A stretch of 64,000 bases of DNA, from positions 12,799,501 through 12,863,500 of the forward strand of contig NC_071336.1 in assembly GCF_027744825.2 (NCBI RefSeq). Direction: 5' to 3'. The notes beneath the pieces were generated by a model. That model saw nothing but the letters and a program-made list of their open reading frames with translations. It was not told where the DNA came from and did no database searches. Both the position numbers and the translations under genes were made by a program. Numbering within the stretch: the first letter of the stretch is position 1; every line of letters starts with the position of its first letter. The DNA is from Synchiropus splendidus (taxonomy: Eukaryota > Chordata > Actinopteri > Syngnathiformes > Callionymidae). Positions 43,286 through 55,775 of this stretch are shown one piece after another.

Positions 43286-46200
43286 TTATCTCCAGCTGGG
43301 TCTGGAGTTCAACTCCCGAGAGTGACCTGACTTGTCCGACAAACTGCCGCTGTCGCTCCGTTTATGGCCTCTAGCAGAAGTCAGTGGAGAGCGGGGAGGT
43401 GCTCTGATGCTCTCCACGTTCTTCTGAGGGGAAGAAGGGGAAGACGCCCTAGTATTTGAGGCAAGTCTCGTGGAGAATGTCCGGGTCAGAGATGGGGCGG
43501 TACAAGGGACGCTGGAAGAGGACGAGGAGGAGGATGATTTGGAGGACTTGGGGGAATGAGTTTGTTGGGGAATGGTAGTCCAAGAAGTCTGTCTGAAGGA
43601 AGAAGAGGCAGTGTTCCGTGCAAAGCTGGGACATGAAGAAGGCGCTGTATGTTTGTGGACTGGTGTGACCGGAGCACTGGCGCTTCCTCCTCCTCCCCCA
43701 GCTGCCTCTCGAGCCTGAGCCTGAGCCAGTGCTCGCAGTGTGGAGCGGCACATCTTCTCCTCAGGTTTGGGCTTTTCCACAGGCTTCCGGACAGATGGCT
43801 TCCGTTGGAAGTTCTGGTTTCTGACAGCCACTGCAGCTTTCTTGTCCGGGTCTTTAGGATCGGCAGGTTTATGAATACTGGAGCGCCGGGAGGATGGTGC
43901 AGAGGAGGGTCTCTCCACTCGTCTGAGGCTTGCAGACGTCAGGAGCTGACGCTGGAGCGGGGGCTTTTGTTTGTCCAGGGATGCTCTGGTGATTGGTACG
44001 ACCCGCCTCATGCCCTGGTTCTCAGAGTTGGTCAGCGTCCGGACAGGTTTGTGCTTACTACTCCTGTGCAAAGATCTCTCCAGAACAGTTTGGGTTTTTG
44101 AGGTATCTAGTGTTTTTTTGGAAACACTGGTGGAAGCGTCCACAGTTTCTTCAGTGGAGGGAGCTGGTTCCTCAGACACTTCAGCAGCAGCAGTATCTAT
44201 GAGTTCAGCCTGCTCTGCTAAGCCCAAGTCCTCCGACTTTGCTGTCCCTTCCGGACATACTGTCTCTGAAGACGAATCCTCCAGTGGCACTGTCCACCTG
44301 GTGGACGAAAGCAAAAGTGGGGAGTCCTCAGAGTGAGAAGCAGGCACTGGTTGGCTGCTGATCGGCAAAGGCACTGGCTCATTGGTCAGATGACACTCAG
44401 CAGGCGTGTGATTGGCTGTGGCAAAGGTATCTTGCTGGTCATGATTGTCATTCTCAGTCTGACTGACATCTGTGTCCTCAGCTGCCTCACACACACCAGT
44501 CACACACCACACAACAACACTGTCCTCATGTGGCTCCTCATCCTTCTCCCGCGCACTCTCCCCACACTGTTGCAGAGCTTCATCAGGTTCCTTCTGGACT
44601 TGGGTATCGCTCGCCACTTCTAGATCTCTGACCTTGTTATCATCCGGAGGGCTTTCGCCATGATGACTGGGTCCATGTGTCCTGAAAATAATATCAAAAG
44701 CTTGCAATTTTGGAACAAGTTTATGTCTCTCCAACACCATGGAGATGTTGCTGCTCAGAGCATTGTGCGCCCGATACCAGACCATGTCCGGTTCAAGTTT
44801 TGAAGTCAAACATTCATCAAGGTTCCTGGTTGATACCTGTCCACCAGAACCAGCACTGAGTCCATCGCTACCATTGTTATTGTGGTCTGGCCGCTGGTTC
44901 GTATCAGAGGTAGGTTTGTCTTCACTTGAGTTCACCTCGACAGCGTTGTTTTCACCATCAACTGCTGATGTTGGAGCGCTAGCAGGTGAGGAGGCGGTTT
45001 GAGCGTCTGTCTCTCGTAAGAGGGGCTGCTGGATTTTTGGGGAAGTGTCTGTTGTTAACTTTGGACTTTGCGCTACATGTGAAGAAGTGGTCCTTTCCTC
45101 CCGGCGGCCCCTGCGTAAGGTGACCTGCTGCTCTTGCTCCGCCATGTCTAGGAGTGTGGAGAGGTCATGTTCGGCCTTCACAGCTGGCGAATTGGACGGT
45201 GGGTTTCGAGACCGCCGTGAGCTCCCACAGCGCCCAAACGGACCATGGGATCTGTTTGAGGGTGACTGGGACTGGGTCGATAAGAGTTCCATCAGCAGAC
45301 CGGTCTTACCAGCTGTCATGTCTGTATCACTGTTGCACCGCGTCCCAAATGTTCTGTTAACCTAGAGCAAGGAAACTGCTGTTAAAAAACAGTAAAAAAA
45401 ACTGCTTTAAACTTTAATTTCTATTTTGGTTGTCATACCTCTTCAGCGCCAGACCATGAATGCCTCTTCTGCTCCTCCAGCTCCTGCAGGCGGCGACGAC
45501 GTGCTGACTCCTTAGCCTCCCTGAGCTGGTTCTCCTGTAGAGCAAGAGGACAACAGAAACATTAAAACATGAATATATTTCTTTCTTCTAAAAAAGGAAA
45601 TGTTTTCTACCGAATACTGTATGATACAACAAAGAAAAAAAGATAGCAAAGATAGTCCACCAGGTTAACAGCAACCAAATTAAAGCATCAGGAGCAGAGC
45701 GTTAAGGAAGCATTAGCCTCCTGTTGATAAATAGAAAGTACATCATGAAAGTATAATCAGTATTTCTTCTGCTATGAATTTGACTCTCTTCTCACTAGAC
45801 TTACACTTCAGCATTGTAATTAAGCAGAACCAACTTTGTCGATGACACGTTCATGCAAAAAAAAGAGCAACAGTAAAAACATATTTCAAATAGAGAAAAG
45901 CACCAAGGTGGGAATCAGCCTGACTTAAGTAAATGATGGATCTTGTGGTACCTTAACAGCGTCTGTGAACCGGCAACAGAATCTGTGGAAAATGCCAAAG
46001 CAGTCGTCCAGTCTGAACGTCTCTCTGTCCTCGCAGAAAAAGTCCATCAGCTCGTTGCCCTCCTTGTACAGCTGCTCACGTGCATCACGCAGAGAGCACA
46101 AGGACAACGTGGAACTCTGAAGGAATAAGCCGAGCACACAGCAGAACAGTTGTATCATTTAGGGACGTGGCAGATGAGTTTTATTTGTAGTTTCATGACA

Positions 46201-49200
46201 GAGAATGAAGCGTGTTACCTGAAAGAAAGCGTCCAGCTGCTGCAGAAGCTCTGTGTCGCCCCGAACGTTCTCCTCCACTGAGCTAGTGCGGGACGTCCAA
46301 CTCTGCAGCTCATTGTCCAGGGTCTCCACAGAGATTCTGAAGAGGCATGCAGAGAGAAACATTCAGCGGTACAACTGCAGTTCAAGTATTTACAGCCAGA
46401 GAGCGCTGCTGTCATGAAAAACATGGCAGGTGAGCCTAAAGAACTCAGACCTGGAGGCAGACTCCACATGATTTAACTTCAGAGGGAATTCCAGCAGCTG
46501 TTTATCTTTCTTTTGTGCTTCCTGATGAAAACAGTCACAACTGCATTATTATGAGTCAAAGTAGTAGCATACTCCTGCATTAATAATACACAAACATATG
46601 ACTAACCAGAGCAACGAAGTGGAGCAGGTTCATGCCTGGCTTGTTGGCCTTGGTGTCAGCCAGAGACAAGAGCGATGATAGTTTGAAACCCACTGCGTTG
46701 CCTGCATAGCCACCCTGCAACACAGCAGCACAGCAGCACAGCGTGAAGGACCCCGACTGTGATGCTATTCCAGTTGAAATGTTTGGGGAAATGCATTAGA
46801 GTAACTGTAAGACGAATTCGACCATCTTGCGTACATCATGCTTTGTTTTGCAAAAAGTACATCTGCACTGCATCCATTCATGTCGCTAGGTGGGACAGAG
46901 GTTTAGTACCGAGGAGGTGTACTCTCCCCTTCCCCCACCAACTTCTCCAGTCATTCCCTGGACAACGTAATTCTCTGTTGACCTCAAACAGTTACGCTAT
47001 CTTTAACTGTACCACTGTCTTAAAAGCAACAATGCACAAAAACTGACTCATGATTGTGAAGCGCAAAAGAAAACAGTTATCAAATTTCATTGTGAGGTTA
47101 GAGGTACCTCAGGGTATTTATTGTTGTACATAGTAGTAACAGGCATTCGAAGAGTTAGCTAGCACTGGATTTATGTGATGAAAAAAGATTCGAAGGTCAA
47201 GCAGGCAAGTAGTTGTTGAAAGTGTCAAACAACCAACAGGTGAAATTGATAACAACCTTGTCAACCTTGTCCAGACAATATGCAGGAGAGGTTATACTCT
47301 GGCATAGTGAAATGTTTAAATGAGGGCATTACTGGAATATAACTATGTTTGTTTCAATTTTTATTGAATTATTATTAGCTATTTCCAACATCTTTAAACA
47401 CGTGTCTCCTTGGTGTTAGAGCACGACAGTGGCATCATGTTCCACAGTGGGATCAAAGAGAGTTTGTTTTGTCCTCCGTTGCTTATTTAGTTTCACTCAC
47501 AGCGTTAAGGATGTTTCCGGCCTGCAGCACCAGATGGAGAACAGCGTGAAGCTCTTCGCAGCTCATCACCTCTGGAGGAGAGAACATGTACCGTGAGGGT
47601 GTGTGTAACATGGAGAGCAACAAACACATCCTCCATCATTTGCCACGCACAGAAATATATTGTTAGTTTTATCTTTCCACAATGTCTCGTTTATTCTTTT
47701 TTACATTTCAAATATTTCTGAGTGAAGCCTCAGAGGACCAGAGGACCAGAGGACCATTTTTCTAAAGTAACCAAACCAATGTTAATAGCTTCCAGTTTCA
47801 ACACACAAAACACAGCATCCAGTTGAAAGTAATCACCGAGCAGCAGTAGAAAGCGAGATAAGAGACACATCAGATGTGGAAAACTGAAACATCATTACCT
47901 TTAGTAGCAGAACGAAGGATGCCTATGTCGCGCTTCATGGCTTCGCTTGCTGCAGGAAACTCTTCTTTCAGTAACATGGCCTCGATTCGTACTGAGTAAC
48001 TAGAGGACGTGGTTCAGAAAGGAATTAATAGAGCACCGTCATCTGTTCTGCTTTGGAGGATACTTCTAAACAGTTGATTTAGAAATCACCACACTTATTC
48101 AGAACAGTAGGGATGCTCCGATTGATCGGCCACCGATCGTGATCGGCCGATTTCAGTGTGATCTGTTAATGCCGATCACTACCTGTCATTGCTGATCACA
48201 ACAACTGATCACGTGTGACAGCCAGTGCTCTGATGAAGGCCCACTGGTTGTGATGCGTCCGCTCCTCCCTACACGCTGCAGCGGCATGTCTGCTGTGCAG
48301 GTTCTTTCAATCTGTCATGTAAAGTTCCTGTAGCACATGCACAGGAAAATGCTGTGCAGGGATGCACCTCCGAAATAAGCACGGCATTTAAAGCTCCAGC
48401 CCGAAGCACGTAGAGTTTTCTGGCTCATGAAAGTGAGACCGCTGGTTCCTCAGTAGCCTAACGGTGAGCAACACCCGCAGGTCAAAGCGTGACATTCGGA
48501 ATGCTAAGAAATAATTATTAATTTCACCAAGCTGGATGACCAGCTTTTCTCAGGTGTTGTTTACGCAGAGTCAGACACGGAAATGACCAGATCCGTCGCT
48601 GTTCTGGCATCAGGTGCAGCGTTCGTGAGCCACCTGAATCTGAAACGTTTGTAAACATCCGGTACCATCCGAGTACCACGACAGTATGTAAATATTTCAC
48701 GGACATAGCACAGTCTCTAGAGATTCACCCGCAACGTCTCACGTGGAATTACATGTTTTTCAGTTGTGTCCTTTTGACAGAATAATTGCTGCATTCTGCA
48801 AGGTTTTTCTATTTTTGTCACCTTGAAGAGGTATATAAAAACATGTCTGAATTAAAATTAAATACACAGAAGTTCTCATCATTTGGATAACAAATTCATT
48901 GTCAATCCATGTGATGGGTATCGGTGATTGGTATCGGTGATCGGCACTCTGGCTAATCGGTATCTGTGATCGCAGCAAAAATCCTGATCAGAGCATCCCT
49001 ACATAACACCCAAAACAGCAGCCTTCTTTTAAGTCTCATGACTGAAAATGGACCTGAACATCATCCAGTTGTGTGAGTAAAGGTTAGTGAGTCTCACCTG
49101 GGGATTTGAATCAGCAGGTACACAAAAGTATCAGCTAAAGAGAGCTTGGAGACGTCGCCTCTGTAGGCCCCTAACTTGCTGACCTGTAATAGATGAGCAG

Positions 49201-52200
49201 AAACAGTCACATAACATCACTGTGACATGAATGAAACACAAATTTAACGTGTCTGTGGGATTGTGTCACCTCCTCTGTTTCTGGCAGCAGCTTCAGCAGT
49301 TCTTTAAGAGGTTCCACTCCAAAGGCCTCACTGTTGCCATGATGAATGTCATCCACTATCACCTGACTGGCTCTGGAAAAAATATAGATTTTCTGTGACC
49401 ACTGAAACTTCTAATGACTGTCCACAATCATTGAAGTCCTGAATAAGGAGACATCAATAATCAGAATAAAAGATAATGCAGCCTCACAAATGTGTGAGCT
49501 GCACCACACCAAACTTGGCAGCATTGTACAACAAACCCAGCAACAGGGCAACAGGGCAACAGGGCAACACAAAACATTGTGACTGGACAATAATTATGTA
49601 ACACAATAGTCGTCAAGAACTCCAGACAATGTGGGAGAAATGTGACACTTCAGCACAGACCGTCCTGCAGTGGTCAGAATTTCTAAATGGTTGTGTCTCT
49701 GAGGGTGTTTGGTAACGACTCCCACCTGAACATACAGATGCGCAAACACTCTCTCCTGGTCAAATGTGGTTAGCTGTGATTGTGAATTTTGAGTTTTGTT
49801 CTTTGGTGTGTGTTTTTTAAAAGCTGATCGATGCCACCAGTCTGTCCTTCTACATGCATCCTTGCACACTGCACTGTTTAGTCACAACACAGATGGATGC
49901 AGGTGTCGTCCCCAGTCGCACGCCATCGTTTCCCTCTTCTGACTCAATTTTAGCAACATATACTGACAACCTGTTGCCAATGACCTTGTATTGACCATGT
50001 AACCATTATCTGTATTTTAATAAGTGACAGTATTGTGTGAGTGTTGGGGTTATCTTTGTTGGAATAAATGTATCTAAAGTGTAACTTCAACAATAGTATG
50101 CATCTTTTTAAATAATTCAAAATAATTGAATGGCCATTTTCTGCAGCATATTCCGGTCATGCTGTAGCCAATCTTAGCTGCTGGCAGGAAGTACGGTTCA
50201 GGTGCAATCACCATAGTAATGTCCTCGGAATGGTTCAAACATGGCACTAATACTGAGCAAACAAAACAAACACAAACACAAAACCTGGAACACATTTTAA
50301 TGACACGTTGATGTCGCCTCTCATTTGTTTGGGAGGTATAAAAACTGGCAACTGATAGGTTTCCTGATATCATAAAAAGTAATAATTTAGCATAGCAGAA
50401 GTCTACTGTCTAGTATACTGTACTACCCTGGGTGCTGTATAAGCAATGATCTGAGTCAACACTGCAAGGATCGTTTCCCAGCCTATAAACAAATAAAGAT
50501 GTTGTTAGAGGTTTAATGGGTGTGTTGACTTCAACTAAACTTTTGTTTTTGTAGCATGACAATTCACCTGGAAAAGGCAAACAGAGTAAATCAATAAGTC
50601 AGATATTAAACCGGATGAGAACCTTCACATGCAGTTCATGAGACTGCTGGATTCTGACTCCAGCACAGGCCTATTTCCGTATTTTCCAGACTATAGAGCG
50701 CACCAGAATATTAGCCGCACCCATGAAATTTAAGAAGGAAAATAGATCTTCTTCGTACATAAGCTACACCGGTCTATAAGCTGCGGGTGCACTGTTGCTG
50801 TCTGCGCCGCAGAAAATGCTTGACAATCACTTCTAGCGATCCTCTAGTTCTAGTTTTGAAAATGGGGTCCAGCATCAAGACTGACTCATGAAACAATCTC
50901 GGCAATGTTCTCAACTTGAATCATGAACTCCTCACATCTTATTTACATTTAAAGTGCAGCCAGCAGATCGTCTCTGTTGGCAGAGCTGTGGACTCGCAGG
51001 CGAAAACACAGCAATTTGAGCGCTTTTAATGGTAAATTAAATGCCTGTGATGTCATCTGACTGATGTGACGAGGCCCAATACTGTTGCCAGCATGGCGCT
51101 CTTTAGACTGTAAAAACTAGGGATGCTCCGAGAGACAGGGAGAGCACTCAGCGGAAGCAGCTGGCTTCAACCTCTTTTATGAAAGTTCCCACTCTGGAAG
51201 TTTGCAAAGGTTCAGATTCAGGTGGCCAAAGAACGCTGCATCTGACACACACTAAACACCAGTATTTGGTCAATTCTGTCTTAAAACGACACCTGAGAAA
51301 GGCTGGTCATCTGGCTCTGTGAAATTAATGATTATTTCTTGGGCAATATGGCTTGTGTTCCGAATGTCAGGCTCAAACCGAGTGACCGCTGGTTCCTACA
51401 GTTTACACTTTCATGATCACCAGAAAACTCTGTTCTCCGTCAAGCGCTGTTGATGGTGTTGGTGTTAAATATCGTATTGAATCCATGGGGTTGATGCGTT
51501 TTGACGTTCATGCGCAGCTGGATGCAAACTTTACATGACAGACTGAAAAAAACCTCTGCAGTAGCGTAAGTAAGCGAGCGGCGAGTCAGCAGGGAGGGAG
51601 CAGCAGAAGCATCACAAACAAGCGGGCGGTGCTTCATCAGAGTGCCAGCTGTCACATGTGATCGGTTTTTGTGATCTGCAATGACAGGCAGTGATCGCCA
51701 TTCACAGATCACGCCGAAATCAGCCTTTCATAATCGGTGGCTGATCGATCGTATAAATCCATATATTAGCTGCATCGCTGTAGAAGCCGCAGTATTAATT
51801 AATGGGTCAGCCAAGTAAAACAATTGCCCAGGGGACCACTGTATTGCAAAGTGTTACTTGGCAACAGTTACTGAGTTCATGTCTGTTAACGTTTGTTATT
51901 TGACTCAGGTGCTTGTTTATTTGTTGTTTATCATGTTATTTTGGGACAAATTTTTTTACTAAGCAAGTTGCTGACGTGATGTGTCGGGAGGAGGTTCGGT
52001 TGGGGGCGGGGTTTTGGACGCTCTGTTTTAAAATCCGAGCTAAAACCCTGGTGATGGGCAGATGAGGCTTCATAAAACAGTGTCCTTATTTACAGAGATC
52101 AGAAGGTGGAGTTCTTGGTTGTAAAATGAGAGAGATTTCAAGCTTCAGGACTTTAGAGGAGAGAGTACCATCAAGTGGTCGCTGAAAATGAGGACCTACT

Positions 52201-53082
52201 TTCATGACGCCCTGTCAGCCCAGCATAAGAATGATGTTGAATATCATTAAACTAATTCTTATTTTTGATGTTGGAAACAAAGATCATTGGCAGATACGGC
52301 AATGTTTACCTTTTGAACTGTTTGAGGAAAATACCAATGTTCATCCCTCTCTTGGCATCCAGTATGCAGACCTGGTAGACAGAAATACACACCACAATGA
52401 TTCACACACCCTAAAATATCTGACTCCAATACACTTTCCACAAGCACGAAAATACACCACACTAACACACCTCGTCTTTGGTCTCCCTGAACGAGCCCCT
52501 GGCCTTCCCTCCTCTGCTGAGCGGCACAGTGGGTTGAGAGGATTCATTTTGACCAAACAGCTCCTCAATCGTCTGGACATCAATCTGATACTTCTCCTGA
52601 ACACGATCCAGCGTCCACAGGTTGGCCCGACCCTTCACCTGCAGGAAGACATTCAGTGATAAATGCAGTGACAGCAGTGTCTTGGTAGAACTGTGAATGT
52701 GAACAATACATATCAGTTCAATAATAATTTGTCTAGGTGACCAGAAATATGCTTGGTAGACTACATTGTCAATATCGACAACAACAAAGTGCCACAGCAG
52801 TTTGTCTGTGCAGCTCACCTGCTCCTCTGGAATGGTTTTCCAGTAGAAGCTCCTGACTCTCTTCTTCTTCCTCAAACCTTCAGCAAGGTCTCCCAACGCA
52901 GGAAGCAGGGGTGGGAGTGGTGGTGGGGGATGCAATGGGGGTGGCGGAGGGGGAGGAGGAGGGGGCGGCTCTCTCTGGTCCTCCTCCATATTGCCAGTTG
53001 ACTGTTTACAGCTCGGCGCGACTTCACCGTCGTCAAAAAAGAGATGATCATTGGCGGGGGAGGCGCTGCCCATCACGTGCAT
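43286..53082 (-). CDS. fhdc1: FH2 domain-containing protein 1 (formin INF1), thirteen coding exons
   Basis: Minus-strand exons, 5' to 3': 53082-52819, 52638-52471, 52371-52310, 49372-49270, 49183-49098, 47999-47899, 47571-47501, 46714-46607, 46521-46451, 46336-46219, 46116-45952, 45534-45439 and 45361-43286; 1162 residues (human 1143), all phases consistent. The start MHVMGS is preceded by an in-frame TAG. The FH1 is a run of 11 prolines plus further Pro/Leu at ~residues 40-65. FH2 (~75-470) shows [54 protein letters not shown] and [14 protein letters not shown]. The last 2-kb exon (from residue 472) is Ser/Pro/Arg-rich and matches the C-terminal region that binds microtubules in this formin. 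Known role: coordinates actin and microtubules at Golgi and cilium. Confidence 0.94.
47572..49097 (-). other. fhdc1 introns around the exon at 47899-47999
   Basis: The intron 47572-47898 holds a short 9-bp tandem repeat (GAGGACCA units, ~47733-47755) and nothing else. The intron 48000-49097 is almost filled by the 894-bp hAT-like element at 48108-49001. Confidence 0.6.
48108..49001. mobile_element. hAT-like non-autonomous element (894 bp) in an fhdc1 intron
   Basis: It starts TAGGGATGCTCCGAT and ends ATCAGAGCATCCCTA (terminal inverted repeats), with many ATCGGC-type sub-terminal repeats at both ends (GATCGGCCACCGATC; GGTATCGGTGATCGG). The flanks CAGAACAG (48100-48107) and CATAACAC (49002-49009) match at 6 of 8 positions, an eroded 8-bp target duplication as hAT makes. 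No transposase ORF is present. Confidence 0.85.
50678..51800. mobile_element. Interspersed DNA element with ACTATA...GCGCACC terminus, interrupted by a hAT-like copy
   Basis: The left part has TTCCGTATTTTCCAGACTAT and CTATAAGCTGCGGGTGC. The right part (51760-51797) has ATATTAGCTGCATCGCTG and GAAGCCGCAG. These resemble the two parts of a widespread fish element with 'actataagccgc' termini (recognised from memory, no search done). The far right terminus seems lost. The middle is occupied by the hAT-like copy at 51118-51745. Confidence 0.55.
51118..51745. mobile_element. Second hAT-like copy, inverted relative to 48108-49001, right end truncated
   Basis: It begins TAGGGATGCTCCGAG, as does the 894-bp copy. 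Its interior matches that copy in reverse complement (for example GACCGCTGGTTCCT, ATTCAGGTGGC and TAATTATTTCTTGGG-like stretches). The right end reads ATCGGTGGCTGATCGATCG and stops before the expected GAGCATCCCTA, so about 11 terminal bases are missing. Confidence 0.7.
52051..52226. mobile_element. Fold-back MITE, copy E, fhdc1 intron
   Basis: It begins GTGATGGGCAGATGAGGCTT, continues with AACAGTGTCCTTATTT, and ends with GAAAATGAGGACC, TTTCATGACGC and CAGCCCAGCA, the inverted arm. CTCF-like sites are degraded: the right one (GTACCATCAAGTGG) has two mismatches to the core. Confidence 0.75.
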
Positions 53083-55389
53083 CCCAGCGGCCGGTTTGAC
53101 AGGAGCAGGGAGGTGGATCTAGGAGTTTGATGACAATCACCAAGGGAGGCGACCTCCATCATGAGAGGCTTTTGATGGACTGCGCTTTGTCGCAGTCATA
53201 GTCACGAAGCCTGAAGAACATCTGGAGAGGGAAAAAAAACAACATACTAGTCCAGCTGACATGTCTATAATATTTGATATCAATAGTGGTAAAAGTAGTG
53301 TTTCCTTCAGGGCAATTACACAGGCCATTAACTCCTGATTCCAGAATAAGGCAAAGGACAGTGAGAAACTATACAGACTGGGGACAACACAGAACATGAC
53401 TTTCTCACTGCCTGTTAAACATTTACAACAAACTCATCTGTGACGTCCATCAATCGAAACCAGTCGCGCCTGTTTTGGCTAATCATGCACATCAAACAGC
53501 AGCTCTTCCCAACCAAAGCCTTAATTTGATATTGAAATTTGCATTGGGGCGTTTCTGTTTTCTCAGAGAAGAGCAGGGTAAATGTTTATCTACAATCTGT
53601 CGTCGCTTGGCTTTTATCACAGGTGGCTTATATTGCAACATTCAGGCATCAGTGCCCAACAACAGCCAAGGAATAGTGCAGGATTTCAAATGATGATTGT
53701 CAATGCTGAAGTTCACTTTCGCTCTTATAGCCTTTGCTTTTATGCCTATGTGAAAGGATGACTGCTTCAACATCCACTTTTAGTTGACAGTACTGCCGTA
53801 AAGTATTGTCCAGACTTATCTTTAGTACAAACCTCCTCGACTGTACAACTAGAACTTTTTGCAAAGTAAATGTCACACATGGTCTAACAAGATGGAGAGT
53901 TCATTTAGTTAGCATGTGTTTACACAGTTAAATTCAGTGGAGCCTCAAAGACAATTAACATGCAGCATGTACTACTGGCAACCACACGTTTATAGCCTTG
54001 GACTCCTCGCTGCTTGTTTCAAATCTCTCAGAAGCTTTGTATCAAAATAAAATGTTAAACTTTTTTAATGGCTACCTCACTCAATGGGGTATGAACTGTG
54101 CATGTGCTTCACTGGTTTCAACTGATCACTAATGTCAATCACTGGAACCATCTAAGATGAGTGGTACAGGTATAAGTACTGGTACATTTTGACACGTAAG
54201 TTAATGTCACGGTGAAACCATGTTGCACCTCACAAACACCCGACGCTGAATGAGCGGTTGCCCCAAGGTCTTGGGTCTTTACCATCCAAGAGAGCTGCAG
54301 TGTTTAGGATCCTTTAGGATCAGTAAACACATGTTCCTCCTCCACCTCACAGATAAAAACACACTTTTTCATCTCTCTCACAACACTGCTGATAACCCAT
54401 GGGTTACCATCTGAAACCAACCTGGTTCCATCACAGTGTGCCAGATCCTTTTTGTGTGTGTTCCTCCACATTTTGCCTTATACCGTTTCCCTTTGATGTC
54501 ATATTCCATGAGTAGGTTCTGACCACCGCACGTCCCCTCATTTTGGTAGTCATTTTTGGTGCCAGACAGTTAGGTCTCTTATTTACCGTTGGACTGTTAT
54601 GAATTGGGAACTGTCTTTGACATTCTTCGTCTTCCCAATGGTGTTCCCAGGTTCATTGCACTTGTGAAGCTGCAGTTTTTCCTGTTTCACACTTGGTATT
54701 TAACTCTTTTTTTTCTATGCTATATGTAAAAACAAATCTTTACCTGCTACATTGTTGGAATCTTGTTGTGAAGTTGTGAATTCCAGTTGAACTTGTTCAA
54801 TAAGTGCAAAACATTTAATGATAATCACAAGCTAATGTAAACGGAATATTTTGCTGACATTTGAAAACGTAATCTTTTTCAGGTGTCAACACGAGTGAGC
54901 AGTACCTGATTATTTTTGAATGCAGTCCAAATCATGTGGCAGACCACATCTTGGATATTATCAATTATTTGGACCAAGGACGACAGATTTCTCAGCATGA
55001 AGTTTTTTTTCAGCAGGGTAGCAGTATGCCTAATGTTCTATTGAATAAATGATGAGTGTCTTATATAAATCTCTGGGCGATTCGGTCAAATGCTGGCAGT
55101 ACTTGAGAATGCTTGTGTTATGTTTCAGGTTTCTTTCTTTCTTTTGCACAGTACCAGCCAGCATTTTGTTGGAAACATACCATTTGGGGTGAGGGTCAGA
55201 CTCGATGCATTGCCATACGCACCATGGCAACTGATCAGAGGGTTACTGATCACTGTGTAACAAACAATGACGGTTTGTTTACTTGGGTGACAGAAATTGG
55301 GGTCAGGAAAAGTGTGTAATTGCGCGTGCTTTAGCGTGTCAGTGTGTGTGTAATAATGTGTGTGTGTTTAAGCATATCTATGTTAGTGA

Positions 55390-55775
55390 GGTCCAATTTG
55401 GGGGACAATACCCCCTTGTGGGGCCCTACAGCATTTGTGGGGCCCTTTTGCTGGACCCAACAAGGTTAACCCTTAATTTGAGGATGAGGGCTTCCATTAT
55501 CATTAAATGTAAGTTAGGTTCAGAGTCCTGGTTAAGGTTAGCCATTTTATAGGTGGTTAGGTTTAGGATGAGAGGCTGGGGAAAGCATTGTGGAGACTTT
55601 ATGGATTTCTAAGGACATTTTGCCGGTCCCTATGAGGTTAAGTCTCAATTCGAGGATTAAAATGTCAAAATAACTGGGTCATTATCATTGGGTGTAAGTC
55701 TGGTTCAGAGTTCTGGTTAAGGTTAGCCATTTGTTTTGGATGGTTAGGTTTATGGTGATAGGCTGGGGAGATTAC
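55390..55775. repeat. Two-unit tandem repeat of a fish interspersed sequence
   Basis: Two diverged units of about 160-190 bp follow each other, from ~55431 and ~55613. Both contain, in order, GAGGATxA, CATTATCATT, TGTAAGT, GGTTCAGAGT, TGGTTAAGGTTAGCCATTT, GGTTAGGTTTA and GATxGAGGCTGGGGA-like motifs. There is no coding potential. Confidence 0.7.

Larger units (their letters stand above)
49373..52309 (-). other. Long fhdc1 intron (2.9 kb) with nested repeats
   Basis: No exon is recognisable inside. It contains a short tandem GGGCAACA-type repeat (49540-49567), a repeat element at about 50678-51800 and a second hAT-like copy inside that element. A MITE (copy E) lies at its downstream genomic end. 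Confidence 0.6.

Noticed and set aside
43649..44663. Plus-strand open frames opposite the last fhdc1 exon
   Set aside because: Antisense shadows of a 2-kb coding exon whose minus-strand frame is clearly FHDC1.
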